NCBI RefSeq assembly: GCF_014203645.1
Contig: NZ_JACHJL010000034.1
Location: 1 to 40,607 of the forward strand
Direction of reading: 5' to 3'
DNA: 40,607 nucleotides
DNA from: Streptomyces zagrosensis
Lineage (GTDB): Bacteria; Actinomycetota; Actinomycetes; Streptomycetales; Streptomycetaceae
Shown here: piece after piece, positions 1 through 8,374 of the stretch
Numbering within the stretch: position 1 is the stretch's first letter
How the letters are laid out: each line of letters begins with the position of its first letter
The notes under the pieces: model-generated
Seen by the model: the letters and a program-made list of their open reading frames with translations, nothing else
What the model was told of the DNA's origin: nothing
Database searches by the model: none
Position numbers and translations under genes: made by a program

Positions 1-100
1 CCGGAGAGCCGGACGGCCACTCCTGGGGAGCCACAAACGGCAAGCCACCATCAGCCACATCCGGCCCTCCCGGGCCGCCTAACAACTTACGGAGGACACC

Positions 101-679
101 ATGACAGTACGTATTCCGAAGGTGAAGATTCCCACCGAGTTGAAGGACAACCTGATCCAGCAGCTCGGTGCCGTGCCCGAGCCCATTGAGGTGGCCTTCA
201 ACAACCCCGACGTCGCCACGTCCAGCCTGGAGTTTTCGGCCAAGGTGGGCGCATGGAACGCGGCCGACGAAGGCCTCAAGACGTTCGCGCACATGGCTGT
301 CGCGGCGCAGGTTGGTTGCAGTTGGTGCCTTGACGTCAACTACTTCGCAGCGCTGAACCAGAAGCTGGACGTGGCCAAGGCGAGCCAGGTGCCGAACTGG
401 CGGGAGTCGGAGGTGTTCACACCGCTGGAGCGGGAGGTGATGGAGTACGCCGAGGCAATGACGAACACGCCGACGACCGTCACCGACGAGCTGTCGGCGA
501 GTCTGCTCGCCCAACTCGGCCCGGCGGCGCTGGTCGAGCTCACCGTGTTCATCGGCTTCGCCAACCTGTCGACCAGGACCAACACGGTGCACGGGGTCAC
601 CTCGCAGGGCTACTCCGCAACATGCGAGGTTCCGCTGGCCGCGCGTCCCGACCAGTCCCGGGTAACGTCGCGCGCGTGA
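101..679 (+). CDS. Carboxymuconolactone decarboxylase / AhpD-like protein
   Basis: 192-residue protein of the CMD/AhpD alpha-helical fold. A CxxC pair (GCSWC, about residues 73-77) sits where the redox-active cysteines of AhpD lie. The His that AhpD has four residues after the second Cys is Asn here (CLDVN), so classical AhpD proton relay is doubtful. The ATG is preceded by ACGGAGGACACC, a good ribosome site. The TGA overlaps the GTG of the following sigma factor (GTGA, 676-679), so the two are translationally coupled. Known of the family: ECF41 sigma factors are usually encoded beside a CMD, oxidoreductase or epimerase gene that they control, which matches this pair. The physiological substrate is unknown. 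Fold assignment is firm; enzymatic activity is an inference. Confidence 0.85.
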   Translation: MTVRIPKVKIPTELKDNLIQQLGAVPEPIEVAFNNPDVATSSLEFSAKVGAWNAADEGLKTFAHMAVAAQVGCSWCLDVNYFAALNQKLDVAKASQVPNWRESEVFTPLEREVMEYAEAMTNTPTTVTDELSASLLAQLGPAALVELTVFIGFANLSTRTNTVHGVTSQGYSATCEVPLAARPDQSRVTSRA

Positions 680-1542
680 GCGAGGACCCTTTCGTCACCC
701 ACCGCAGCCTGCTGTTCACGGTCGCCTACGAGATGCTCGGGTCCACGGCCGACGCGGAGGACGTGCTCCAGGAGTCCTGGCTGCGGTGGGCCGACGTCGA
801 GCCGTCGCAGGTGCGTGACCCGCGGTCGTACCTCGTCCGGATCGTCACACGGCAGGCACTCAATCGCCTCCGCACCTTGTCGCGCAGCCGCGAGGACTAC
901 GTGGGCGAGTGGCTGCCGGAACCACTGCTGACCAGCCCTGATGTCGCCGATGACGTCGAACTCGCGGAGAGCGTGTCCATCGCGATGCTGACCGTGCTGG
1001 AAACGCTGGGGCCAACCGAGCGGGCGGTCTTCGTGCTCCGTGAGGTCTTCGAGGTGCCGTACGGCGAGATCGCCGAGACCATGGGGAAGTCCGCGGCCAC
1101 GGTGCGGCAGATCGCACGGCGGGCACGCGAGCATGTGGCGGCTCGGCGACCGCGGGTGCAGGTCAGCCGATCGGAGCAGCAGGCCGTGGTGCAGCGGTTC
1201 CTGGTCGCGTTGCGCACCGGGCAGTTGCAGGACCTGCTGAAGATCATGGCACCGGACGTCGTCCTGATCGCCGACGGTGGCGGCATTGTGGCCGCCGCTT
1301 TGGCTCCGCTCCACGGGGCCGAACTCGTGGCGAAGGTCCTTGCGCGCGCGAACCGGGTCGTGGCCGCGTTCGAGACGACGACCGTGTGGCTCAACGGCGC
1401 GCCCGCGGGCAGGTTCGAGATCGACGGCGAGCCGACCGCGGTGAGCCTCGTGATGGAAAACGAACGGATCACCCGGATCTACCTCATGAGAAACCCACAG
1501 AAACTGACACGACTGGACAAACCAACCGAACTTACCAGGTAA
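676..1542 (+). CDS. ECF41-family RNA polymerase sigma factor (SigJ-like)
   Basis: 288-residue extracytoplasmic-function sigma factor. Region sigma2 covers about residues 5-75 and sigma4 about 105-155 (helix-turn-helix around YGEIAETMGKSAATVRQ). A SnoaL/NTF2-like C-terminal domain (about 165-288) follows. Three ECF41 signatures are visible: WLPEP (79-83) in the linker, DGGG (200-203), and NPQKL (273-277) where the family usually has NPDKL. In ECF41 proteins the C-terminal extension contacts the core and modulates activity, replacing a separate anti-sigma factor; none is encoded nearby. I chose the GTG at 676, which overlaps the upstream stop, rather than an in-frame ATG at 622 that would lie inside the CMD gene. 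I found no TGTCACA-type ECF41 promoter in the 100 bases before the CMD gene. Confidence 0.88.
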   Translation: MSEDPFVTHRSLLFTVAYEMLGSTADAEDVLQESWLRWADVEPSQVRDPRSYLVRIVTRQALNRLRTLSRSREDYVGEWLPEPLLTSPDVADDVELAESVSIAMLTVLETLGPTERAVFVLREVFEVPYGEIAETMGKSAATVRQIARRAREHVAARRPRVQVSRSEQQAVVQRFLVALRTGQLQDLLKIMAPDVVLIADGGGIVAAALAPLHGAELVAKVLARANRVVAAFETTTVWLNGAPAGRFEIDGEPTAVSLVMENERITRIYLMRNPQKLTRLDKPTELTR

Positions 1543-1604
1543 ACCGCTACTGCGGTGATGTGGCCAGTGTTGTTGACAGTGCTGCCGTCAGCGATGCCGT
1601 CAGC

Positions 1605-1634
1605 GTTCCGGGCGGTTCCCGAACCGCCCGGAAC
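1605..1634. terminator. Perfect 14-bp inverted repeat downstream of the ECF41 gene
   Basis: Arms GTTCCGGGCGGTTC (1605-1618) and its exact complement (1621-1634) flank only two bases, so the real loop would be about 4 nt. There is no U-tract, which is common for actinobacterial terminators. It lies 62 bp after the sigma gene stop. A 12-bp-period direct repeat (TGCCGTCAGCG, 1583-1593 and 1595-1605) abuts it. It could instead be an operator. Confidence 0.5.
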
Positions 1635-1801
1635 CGACGAGCAGCGGACCAGGCCCAGGCAGCGCCCCTCCATATCGCCGGCCGGAATGCGAGGTCAGGA
1701 GGCCCGGAGAAGCCCGGATACAGTTTCGTAGGAGAATCATTGGACGGGCGGCGGCCACGGGCTGATCGCCGTACGCGGCGTGGCGCCACTTCCCGAGCAG
1801 G

Positions 1802-1884
1802 TTGTCCGTCCGCAGCGGACGGACAAGAAAAGGGCGAGAAAGGCAAGAAAAGAGCCGGGAAAGGACGAGAAAAGAGCGGGGAAA
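1802..1884. repeat. Hairpin followed by a purine-rich 21-bp tandem repeat
   Basis: An 11-bp perfect inverted repeat (TTGTCCGTCCG, 1802-1812, and complement 1816-1826, loop CAG) runs directly into an almost all-purine stretch. The stretch is organised as two 21-bp units (1838-1858 and 1859-1879), with a diverged third copy upstream (1817-1837), all built around AAGAAAAG or GAGAAAAG. It ends about 45 bp before the RAE. The 21-bp period is two helical turns. Function unknown. Confidence 0.6.
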
Positions 1885-1929
1885 GAAGGGGTACCCACTC
1901 CTTTCCACTCTCAACTTATAGCGCACAGG

Positions 1930-1948
1930 GGGGCTTGCGGCAAGGCCC
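1930..1948 (+). promoter_or_regulatory. Rifamycin-associated element (RAE)
   Basis: The 19-bp imperfect inverted repeat GGGGCTTGCGGCAAGGCCC matches the RAE sequence as I remember it from actinomycete rifamycin-inactivation genes (rgt, rph, rox) and helR, where it mediates rifamycin-inducible expression. An AT-rich TTATAG (1916-1921) just upstream may be the -10 element. The element lies 60 bp before the ATG of the small ORF at 2008, the usual position for RAE-driven genes. Confidence 0.85.
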
Positions 1949-2007
1949 AGGTCGTACCGCACAATCATCGGCCGAGGCCCAGAATCTGCGGAAAAGAGAG
2001 TCAGGAC

Positions 2008-2298
2008 ATGCGTGTGTTGTTGTCGCAGTATGGGTCGCGCGGTTATGCCGAACCGCTGGCGCCTCTGCATGCCGGCACACCTGCGGCGTACGAGGGCCTC
2101 AGCAGCGGGCGCGTACCAAAGAACCCGCCACAACACGCCCAGGCGACCAACGCGGCACCCCGAGCGCAGGGCCACCGCGTACGCGTCGGGCGCGACTGGG
2201 CCACCACGACCCGCATCGACGACCAGGACAACCCCGGTCCAGACGCCTTGCTGCGCGCACTGATTGCAAGCGGCCTCCGATCGGAGCTGATGACGTGA
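2008..2298 (+). pseudogene. Small ORF starting like a rifamycin glycosyltransferase (rgt remnant)
   Basis: 96 codons from an ATG with a modest site (AAAGAGAGTCAGGAC). The first residues, MRVLLSQYGSRGYAEPLAPL, closely resemble the N-terminus of macrolide/rifamycin glycosyltransferases (typically MRVLLSTYGSRGDVEPL). After about residue 20 I see no resemblance in any frame, so most of a roughly 400-residue enzyme is missing. The last 40 residues are unrecognised but compact (ending ALLRALIASGLRSELMT). The TGA overlaps the helR GTG (GTGA, 2295-2298), so the ORF could still serve as a translated leader that couples RAE-driven transcription to helR translation. The RAE directly upstream supports origin from an rgt gene. 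An in-frame extension back to 1780 has no supporting start. Confidence 0.6.
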
Positions 2299-4442
2299 AC
2301 CCCCTGACGACCAGTGCGTTCGACCTACCCGACCGCCTCGCCCCCAAGGCCGAGCCGGCGCTGATCGCCCGCGATGAGCAACACTTCGCGGCCATCGCGA
2401 AGTGCCTCGAAGAGTCCATCGCCGAACTGTCCGACCGCCTCGACGCCCAGCGCAAGGCGCCCGGCGGCATAGGCCAGCAGGCGATGGACCGCGACATGGA
2501 GGTCCATCGGCTGACCGCTCGCCTACGGACACTGCGGCGCTTCGGTTTGGATCTGTGCCTGGGACACATGGTCAGCGCGGACGACCCCGAGCCCGTGTAC
2601 GTCGGACGGCTTGGCCTGACGGACAACGCGGGGCGGCGGCTGCTGCTCGACTGGCGCTCCCCCGCGGTTGAGCCGTTCTTCGGAGCCACCCACGCCAACC
2701 CGATGGGGCTGGCAAGCCGCCGCAGGTACCGCTGGACGCGCGGCCGGATCAGCGACTACTGGGACGAGGTGTTCACCTCGGACGGGATCGTCGGGCACGC
2801 CGCGCTCGACGACCAGTCCGCCTTCATCGCCAGCCTGGGCAGCAACCGGTCACCGCAGATGCGAGACGTGCTCGGCACCATCCAGGCCGACCAGGACGCC
2901 ATCATCCGCGCCGGATCTCGCGGCGCGCTGGTCGTCGATGGCGGCCCGGGCACGGGCAAGACCGTCGTCGCCTTGCACCGCGCCGCCTACCTCCTGTACT
3001 CCGACCCTCGCCTCGGTCACCGCCGAGGGGGCGTGCTGTTCATCGGTCCGCATCAGCCCTACCTGCGCTACGTCGCCGACGTCCTCCCCAGCCTCGGAGA
3101 GGAGGGCGTACAAATCTGTACGCTGCGGGACCTCGTCGCCGAGGGAGCCGAAGCAGCGATCGAGACCGACCCGAACGTGGCCCTCCTGAAGTCGTCCGCG
3201 CAGCTGGTGCGGGCGATCGAGCCGGCCGTCAGCATGTACGAAGAGCCGCCCACCAAGGGGATGACGGTCTCGACCCACTGGTCCGACATCTGGTTGGGCG
3301 CCGAGGACTGGGTCGCGGCGTTCGAAGCAGCGGAACCCGGTACTCCGCACAACGACGCGCGCGAGCAGGTCTGGGAGGAGCTGCTCACCATCCTGGTGGA
3401 CAAGCACGAGGGCGACGCCCCGGCCAACATGCTGCGCAAGTCACTGCTGCAAAACAGGGAGCTGCGCGCGGCCTTCCACCGCGCATGGCCGCTGCTCGAA
3501 GCGGCTGACCTCGTGGGAGACCTATGGTCAGTACCCGCCTACCTACGCAGGTGCGCCCCCGGGCTCAGCCCCGATGACGTTCGGCGGTTGCAGCGCGCGG
3601 ACGCCCATGCCTGGACGGTGTCCGACCTGCCACTCCTGGACGCAGCACAACAGCGACTCGGCGACCCGAAGGCGGCACTGCGCAAGCGCCGGCACAACGC
3701 CTCCGTCGCCGCCGACCGCGAGCACATGGCCAAGGTCGTCGATGGTCTCCTCGCGGCCGAGGACGACGGTGAAGGTGCGGTGACCATGCTCAGCGGGGAG
3801 GACCTCCAAAGCGTCCTGATCGAAGAGACGACGCCCCCCGGTTTGGAACCGGACCTGCTCGCCGGCCCGTTCGCGCACATCGTCGTGGACGAGGCTCAGG
3901 AACTGACCGACGCGGAGTGGCAGATGCTGCTGCTTCGGTGCCCGTCTCGGAGCTTCACCATCGTCGGGGATCGCGCCCAGGCCAGGCACGGGTTTACGGA
4001 GTCGTGGCAGGAACGGCTTGAGCGGGTCGGACTCGACCGGATCAACCTGGCCTCCCTGAGCGTCAACTACCGCACGCCGGCAGGCATCATGGCGGCAGCC
4101 GAGCCGGTCATTCGGGCCGTTCTCCCGGACGCCAACGTGCCGACCTCCATCCGCAGCAGCGACCTTCCCGTCGTCCACGGGTCTACCGCTGAGCTGAGCT
4201 CGATCCTCGACACCTGGCTCGCCGCACACGCCGACGGGATCGCCTGCGTCATCGGCGATCCCACCTTCCGGTCGACGCCCCGGGTCCGCTCACTGACCCC
4301 GGAGCTGTCGAAGGGGCTTGAGTTCGACCTGGTCGTCCTCATCGACCCCGAAGCGTACGGCGATGGCATCGAAGGAGCGGTTGACCGCTACGTCGCGATG
4401 ACCCGAGCGACCCAGCAGCTCGTCATCCTCACGAGCTCCTGA
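2295..4442 (+). CDS. helR: HelR-type RNA polymerase recycling motor ATPase
   Basis: 715-residue superfamily-1 helicase-like ATPase of the HelD/HelR group. Walker A GPGTGKT lies at about 217-223, Walker B VVDEAQE at about 529-535, and motif VI (AMTRATQQL) near the C-terminus. The N-terminal part (about 20-110) is the coiled-coil arm region. HelR, described in Streptomyces venezuelae, binds RNA polymerase, displaces rifamycin and recycles stalled enzyme, giving tolerance; its gene is RAE-controlled, as expected from the RAE at 1930. The GTG start overlaps the preceding small ORF by four bases and gives an N-terminus (MNPLTTSAFDLPDRL) that fits the family as I remember it. Longer in-frame extension to 1386 overlaps the sigma gene and is not protein-like. 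Generic HelD is the alternative name. Confidence 0.88.
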   Translation: MNPLTTSAFDLPDRLAPKAEPALIARDEQHFAAIAKCLEESIAELSDRLDAQRKAPGGIGQQAMDRDMEVHRLTARLRTLRRFGLDLCLGHMVSADDPEPVYVGRLGLTDNAGRRLLLDWRSPAVEPFFGATHANPMGLASRRRYRWTRGRISDYWDEVFTSDGIVGHAALDDQSAFIASLGSNRSPQMRDVLGTIQADQDAIIRAGSRGALVVDGGPGTGKTVVALHRAAYLLYSDPRLGHRRGGVLFIGPHQPYLRYVADVLPSLGEEGVQICTLRDLVAEGAEAAIETDPNVALLKSSAQLVRAIEPAVSMYEEPPTKGMTVSTHWSDIWLGAEDWVAAFEAAEPGTPHNDAREQVWEELLTILVDKHEGDAPANMLRKSLLQNRELRAAFHRAWPLLEAADLVGDLWSVPAYLRRCAPGLSPDDVRRLQRADAHAWTVSDLPLLDAAQQRLGDPKAALRKRRHNASVAADREHMAKVVDGLLAAEDDGEGAVTMLSGEDLQSVLIEETTPPGLEPDLLAGPFAHIVVDEAQELTDAEWQMLLLRCPSRSFTIVGDRAQARHGFTESWQERLERVGLDRINLASLSVNYRTPAGIMAAAEPVIRAVLPDANVPTSIRSSDLPVVHGSTAELSSILDTWLAAHADGIACVIGDPTFRSTPRVRSLTPELSKGLEFDLVVLIDPEAYGDGIEGAVDRYVAMTRATQQLVILTSS

Positions 4443-4446
4443 GTGC

Positions 4447-4465
4447 CCGTCGCGAGCAGCGACGG
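4447..4465. terminator. Candidate terminator between convergent helR and hydrolase genes
   Basis: Perfect 7-bp stem CCGTCGC/GCGACGG with a GAGCA loop, 5 bp after the helR stop and before the convergent hydrolase. No T-tract follows. A GCGACG triplet repeat abuts it. Confidence 0.35.
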
Positions 4466-4613
4466 CGACGGCGACGTACCGATGGTTCGGTTCATCGCGG
4501 TGCTGAGGCGGCACTGACAGTGCAGACACGGTGCTGACGCAGGGCTGACCTGACCGGAACGCGAACAGGTGTGTTCCCGAGCCGGAGCCTCGGCTGTTCG
4601 GCCACTGCGCTAT

Positions 4614-5363
4614 TCAGCTATGGGTCAGGGTCCGGTCGAGGAGGGGAAGCAGGCGGTCCCAGTGGTGCCGCAACGCGGAGGGGTTGAAGGCGTCCGTGTC
4701 GGACATGGTGAAGCCGTGGATGGTGCCGGGGTAGACCTCGGTGGCGTACTCGACGCCTGCGGCGTCCAGCGCCTGGTTGAGCTCGCCGATGGTCTCGGGC
4801 GACATGTCGTTCTCGGCGAGGCCGATGTGGACTTCGGCGGTGAGGTGGGAGACGAGGCGGTGCGGGCTGTCGGGCGCATCGGTGACTAGGAAGCCCGGGT
4901 GGAAGCCGGCGACGGCGGCCACCTGGTCGGGGTGTGCCGCCGCGGTACGCATCGCCAAGGCGGCGCCCCAGCAGTACCCGATCACGGCGACCGGCCCGGC
5001 GCTGACCTCGGGCTGGCTGGAGAGGAAGCTGAGATAGGCGTCGGCGTCGCGCAGGACACGTTCGGTGGTGTGCGCCTCGATCAAGGGCATCAACTGGGTA
5101 ATGAGCGCGGACCGGACCTCCTCCCCGATGTGCTCGGGGAGTTCGATCACCGGCGCCGGACCGTGCCGGTAGTAGAGGTTGGGAACGAGCACGTAGTACC
5201 CGTGCCCGGCCAGTTCACGGGCCTTGTGCTCCAACTCGGCCCGCACGCCGAAGGCGTCCATGTACAGCAGCACCCCCGGGTGCCGCTCGCCACGGTCGGG
5301 GAAGGCGGCAAAAGCATCGGCTTGGCCGTCCGGGGTGGGAATGCGCAGTGTCGTGGTGGGCAA
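4614..5363 (-). CDS. Dienelactone hydrolase family protein
   Basis: 249-residue cytoplasmic alpha/beta hydrolase of the dienelactone hydrolase (carboxymethylenebutenolidase) type. The catalytic triad is visible: nucleophile Cys131 in GYCWGA, Asp186 in LAENDMS and His216 in TIHGF. Length fits the family (about 235-250). The start is a TTG with GGAAAGGACAACC in front; no closer ATG or GTG is available. The gene stands alone, convergent with helR and divergent from the acetyltransferase at 5699. The physiological substrate cannot be read from sequence; family members hydrolyse dienelactones or related esters. Confidence 0.85.
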   Translation of the reverse strand: MPTTTLRIPTPDGQADAFAAFPDRGERHPGVLLYMDAFGVRAELEHKARELAGHGYYVLVPNLYYRHGPAPVIELPEHIGEEVRSALITQLMPLIEAHTTERVLRDADAYLSFLSSQPEVSAGPVAVIGYCWGAALAMRTAAAHPDQVAAVAGFHPGFLVTDAPDSPHRLVSHLTAEVHIGLAENDMSPETIGELNQALDAAGVEYATEVYPGTIHGFTMSDTDAFNPSALRHHWDRLLPLLDRTLTHS

Positions 5364-5698
5364 GGTTGTCCTTTCCTGGCTGACGCGGGTGCACAGCCTC
5401 GATCAGGGTGGAGATCAACTGAAGTTGCCTGGCGATCGTAGGTCATCGCCCAATTGGTCTACCGCGTATCGATCCGGTTCGGCTGGGTGACAGCCCACTG
5501 CCGCCCGGGAGTTCTGCTGTCGCGCCCAGTACGAGTGTCGCGCCCAGTACGAGGCAACCCGGTCACGAGGTTGCGGTGGGGACAGTGCACCGGGCGGGCC
5601 GACCCAGCGCGCGCGTATGCGGGCATGCGCCTTTCCCGCAACGGGCACCAAGGATCGACGGTCGGTGATCAGTGAACGAGGATCGAGGATTGTGAAAC
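5364..5698. other. Divergent intergenic region with an 18-bp-period direct repeat
   Basis: 335 bp between divergent hydrolase and acetyltransferase genes, so it should hold both promoters; none is convincing by eye. TGTCGCGCCCAGTACGA occurs exactly twice (5518-5534 and 5536-5552), one base apart, a possible double operator. No ORF here looks genuine. Confidence 0.5.
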
Positions 5699-6703
5699 AT
5701 GCGCCCGGATGACTGGCACCTCACCGAGGACGTGACCGAATTTCTCGCCTACACCGGAGAATTTTTGCGCTCGCGACCCGTTCTGCACATCATGCCGCTG
5801 ACGGTCACCGCGAGAGTACGAACAAGCGGAGCAACCGCACACGGCACCCAAGCCCCCGTCTTCGGCCGACTGGAGCGAGCGGGCGAGGTCCTCGCCACGT
5901 TTCATCGACTTCCGGCCCGCGGCCTGGGCCTCACCCCTCTCACCTCCGAGCAGGCCAGCACCCTCGCCGCCCACTTGGCCGCCCTCGGGCACTCCCTTCC
6001 CTACGTCAGCGCGGACGACCACACCGCCACTGCTTTCGCCAAGGCCTGGCAGCGGCACACGGGTGCAACACCGACCCTCCGCGACCGGCTCCGCCTGTAC
6101 CGCCTTGGCACACTCACCCCACCCGATCCACTCCCCCCGGGCCGAGGCCGGCTCGTGGGCGAGCGCGACCGCGAGCACCTCATGTGCTGGTGCCGCGAGT
6201 TCGCCGCGGACGTGGGGGAAACGGTCGTCATCGACTCCGACTCCTGGCCCGGCACCCGCTTCGCCGACAAGCGCTATACGTTCTGGGAATCCCCGGACGG
6301 CACGCCCGTCTCCATGGCAGGCATGAACCCGGTGGTGGCCGGCCAGATCCAGATAGACCCCGTCTACACCCCAGCCCGCCTACGCGGTCGCGGCTACGCA
6401 GCCGCCGTCACGGTCGAGGTGAGTCGGGCCGCGCTGGCCGAAGGCGCCACGGCGGTCGTGCTGTTCGCGAACGCGGCCAACGCCACTAGCAACGCCCTCT
6501 ACCAACGCATCGGGTACTTCCCGGTCACCGACTTCGCCGTGTACGACTTCGCCCATGCCGAACCGGAGGCCAGCGGATGGCTTGCCGGGTGCGTAACGGA
6601 TGACCGTTGCAGCCGCGTTACCGTGACTGAGACCCATTCAGCGCCACTCCGGCGCGTCGAGGGCAGCTCGGGAGCAGCCAGCCGACGAGGAAGGCGTGGG
6701 TGA
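5699..6703 (+). CDS. GNAT-family N-acetyltransferase
   Basis: 334-residue protein with a C-terminal GNAT domain (about 150-285). The acetyl-CoA pyrophosphate loop is RLRGRGYAAAV (about 222-232), followed by the NxxxxxLYQRIGY block typical of motif B. The N-terminal about 140 residues form a second, weaker half as in tandem-GNAT proteins of actinomycetes, which often act on amino acids, antibiotics or proteins. The last about 45 residues are low-complexity and Arg/Ser rich. The ATG has GAGGAT 8 nt upstream. It converges on the ECF42 gene. Substrate unknown. Confidence 0.82.
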   Translation: MRPDDWHLTEDVTEFLAYTGEFLRSRPVLHIMPLTVTARVRTSGATAHGTQAPVFGRLERAGEVLATFHRLPARGLGLTPLTSEQASTLAAHLAALGHSLPYVSADDHTATAFAKAWQRHTGATPTLRDRLRLYRLGTLTPPDPLPPGRGRLVGERDREHLMCWCREFAADVGETVVIDSDSWPGTRFADKRYTFWESPDGTPVSMAGMNPVVAGQIQIDPVYTPARLRGRGYAAAVTVEVSRAALAEGATAVVLFANAANATSNALYQRIGYFPVTDFAVYDFAHAEPEASGWLAGCVTDDRCSRVTVTETHSAPLRRVEGSSGAASRRGRRG

Positions 6704-6761
6704 CAACCAGTTCCCGGCGGCGGGGGCGATCTCCTTCGGCCAGGCCCGCAATCCCTGGGGG

Positions 6762-8003
6762 CTACCGCAGTTGGTCGCGGCGGCGGGTCAGGTAGGCGGT
6801 CTCGGCGGTGTTGCCCGCCAGCTCAATGGCTTTGTCGTACGCCGCGCGCGACTGCTGACTGCGGCCCAGCCGGCGCAGCAGGTCGGCGCGGGTGGCGTGG
6901 TAGGCGTGGTAGTCGGCCAATGCGCCGTCCAGACGGTTGACGGCCGCCAGCGCCACCTCCGGCCCGTCGAGCTCGGCGACCGCGATGGCCCGGTTGAGGG
7001 CGATGACCGGCGAGGGGTCCAGGCGGGCGAGCTGGTTGTAAAGGGCGAGGACCTGTGACCAGTCGGTGTCGCGCACGTCGCGGGCAGAGGTGTGAATGGC
7101 GTTGATCGCCGCGAGGATCTGGTAACGCCCCGGGGCCAACCCGGTGGCGGCAGCGGCGAGGCGCTCGCGCACCAGCCGGTGACCCTCGGCGATCAGCGCC
7201 ACGTCCCAGGCCCCACGGTCCTGCTCGTCGAGAGCAACTAGTTCGCCGCTGCCCGACACCCGGGCGGGGCGGCGGGCCTCGATGAGGAGCATCAAGGCCA
7301 GCAGCCCGGCCACCTCACCGTCGTCCGGCAGGAGGGCACGGATCAGGCGAGTGAGCCGGATCGCCTCGGCGGTCAGGTCGTGACGTACGGGATCGGTGTC
7401 CGGGCCGGTCGCCAGGTAGCCCTCGTTGAAGACGAGGAAGAGGACGGTGAGGACGCCGGAGACGCGAGCCGGGAGATCCTCGGTGGACGGCACGCGATAG
7501 GGGATGCGGGCCGCCTTGATCTTGGTTTTCGCACGGGTGATCCGCCGCTCCATGGCGGTCTCGGCCACCAGGTAGGCACGGGCGATCTCGGGCACGGTCA
7601 GACCTCCGACCATGCGTAACGTCAGTGCCACGCGGGTCCGCATCGCCAGCGACGGGTGACAGCAGATGAAGATCAGCCGGAGCCGATCGTCGTCGATGGC
7701 GCCGACAGGCTCGGGCGGGTCGGCGTCGTACACCATCTGAGCCTCCTTGTGCTTGTCGTCGCGCTTGTTCTCGCGCCGGATGCGGTCGATCGCCTTACGG
7801 TTGGCGGTGGTGGTCAGCCACGCGCCGGGGTTGGGCGGTACGCCATCGGTCGGCCACCGCTCGACGGCGGTCGCGAACGCCTCGGCCGCAGCCTCCTCGG
7901 CGATGTCGAGGTCACCGAAACGCCTAGTCAGGGCGGCAACCACCCGGGCCCACTCCTCGTGGTGAGCCCGGGAGACCGCCTCGCGGACATTGGCCCTGTT
8001 CAC
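6762..8003 (-). CDS. ECF42-family RNA polymerase sigma factor with TPR-like C-terminal domain
   Basis: 413-residue sigma factor. The N-terminal sigma2 (about 10-80) and sigma4 (about 110-165, VGGLTVPEIARAYLVAETAMERR) are followed by a long helical DUF6596/TPR-like domain (about 170-413), the hallmark of ECF42. A DRLRLIFICCHPSL block typical of the group is present. In ECF42 the C-terminal domain is needed for activity and replaces an anti-sigma factor; targets are the neighbouring DGPF (YciI) genes. That fits exactly: the GTG start overlaps the TGA of the DGPF gene (GTGA on the minus strand, 8003-8000), so the two are coupled. It is the last gene of a three-gene operon. Confidence 0.9.
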   Translation of the reverse strand: MNRANVREAVSRAHHEEWARVVAALTRRFGDLDIAEEAAAEAFATAVERWPTDGVPPNPGAWLTTTANRKAIDRIRRENKRDDKHKEAQMVYDADPPEPVGAIDDDRLRLIFICCHPSLAMRTRVALTLRMVGGLTVPEIARAYLVAETAMERRITRAKTKIKAARIPYRVPSTEDLPARVSGVLTVLFLVFNEGYLATGPDTDPVRHDLTAEAIRLTRLIRALLPDDGEVAGLLALMLLIEARRPARVSGSGELVALDEQDRGAWDVALIAEGHRLVRERLAAAATGLAPGRYQILAAINAIHTSARDVRDTDWSQVLALYNQLARLDPSPVIALNRAIAVAELDGPEVALAAVNRLDGALADYHAYHATRADLLRRLGRSQQSRAAYDKAIELAGNTAETAYLTRRRDQLR

Positions 8004-8323
8004 CGGAACGGCCGGACCTCGATCTTTCGATCGCAGACCTTCGACGCCTCGGTGGCGAGCTTGAGCGCCACATCCAGATCAGGGGCCTCCCACACCCAGA
8101 CGCCGGCGAGGTACTCCTTTGACTCCACGAAAGGCCCGTCGCTGAACACCGCCTGCTCGCCCCGGTTGTCGATGACGGTGGCCGCATCGGTGTCCGCGAG
8201 TCCGCCCGCGAAAACCCAGTGGCCCTCGGCGATCAGTCGTTCGTTGAATGCGCTGATGGCAGGCTGCCTGTCCGTGCTGCCAGGATTGCTCTTGTCATCG
8301 ATCACGGAAACCAGGTACTGCAT
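8000..8323 (-). CDS. YciI / DGPF-domain protein
   Basis: 107-residue YciI-like (DGPF) protein. The name-giving motif SDGPFVESKEYLAG is at about 77-90, and the alpha/beta ferredoxin-like fold length is normal. I chose the ATG at 8323 because ACAGGAGATGATCTTC precedes it at proper spacing; an ATG 9 bp upstream overlaps that ribosome site. Known of the family: DGPF proteins are encoded with ECF42 sigma factors and are their main targets, but their biochemical role is not settled. It is coupled to the downstream sigma factor by a 4-bp overlap. Confidence 0.88.
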   Translation of the reverse strand: MQYLVSVIDDKSNPGSTDRQPAISAFNERLIAEGHWVFAGGLADTDAATVIDNRGEQAVFSDGPFVESKEYLAGVWVWEAPDLDVALKLATEASKVCDRKIEVRPFR

Positions 8324-8374
8324 GAAGATCATCTCCTGTGGTGTCACAACAGCGTGGTTCGGTGGTCAGGGACG

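Noticed and set aside
610..1314. Minus-strand ORF opposite the ECF41 gene
   Set aside because: Shadow frame; the plus-strand product has clear sigma2, sigma4 and SnoaL-like domains.
1386..2294. In-frame upstream extension of helR to a 1018-residue protein
   Set aside because: It overlaps the ECF41 gene, crosses the RAE and hairpins, and its extra sequence is Arg/Gly/Ala-rich without protein-like structure; the GTG at 2295 fits the HelR N-terminus.
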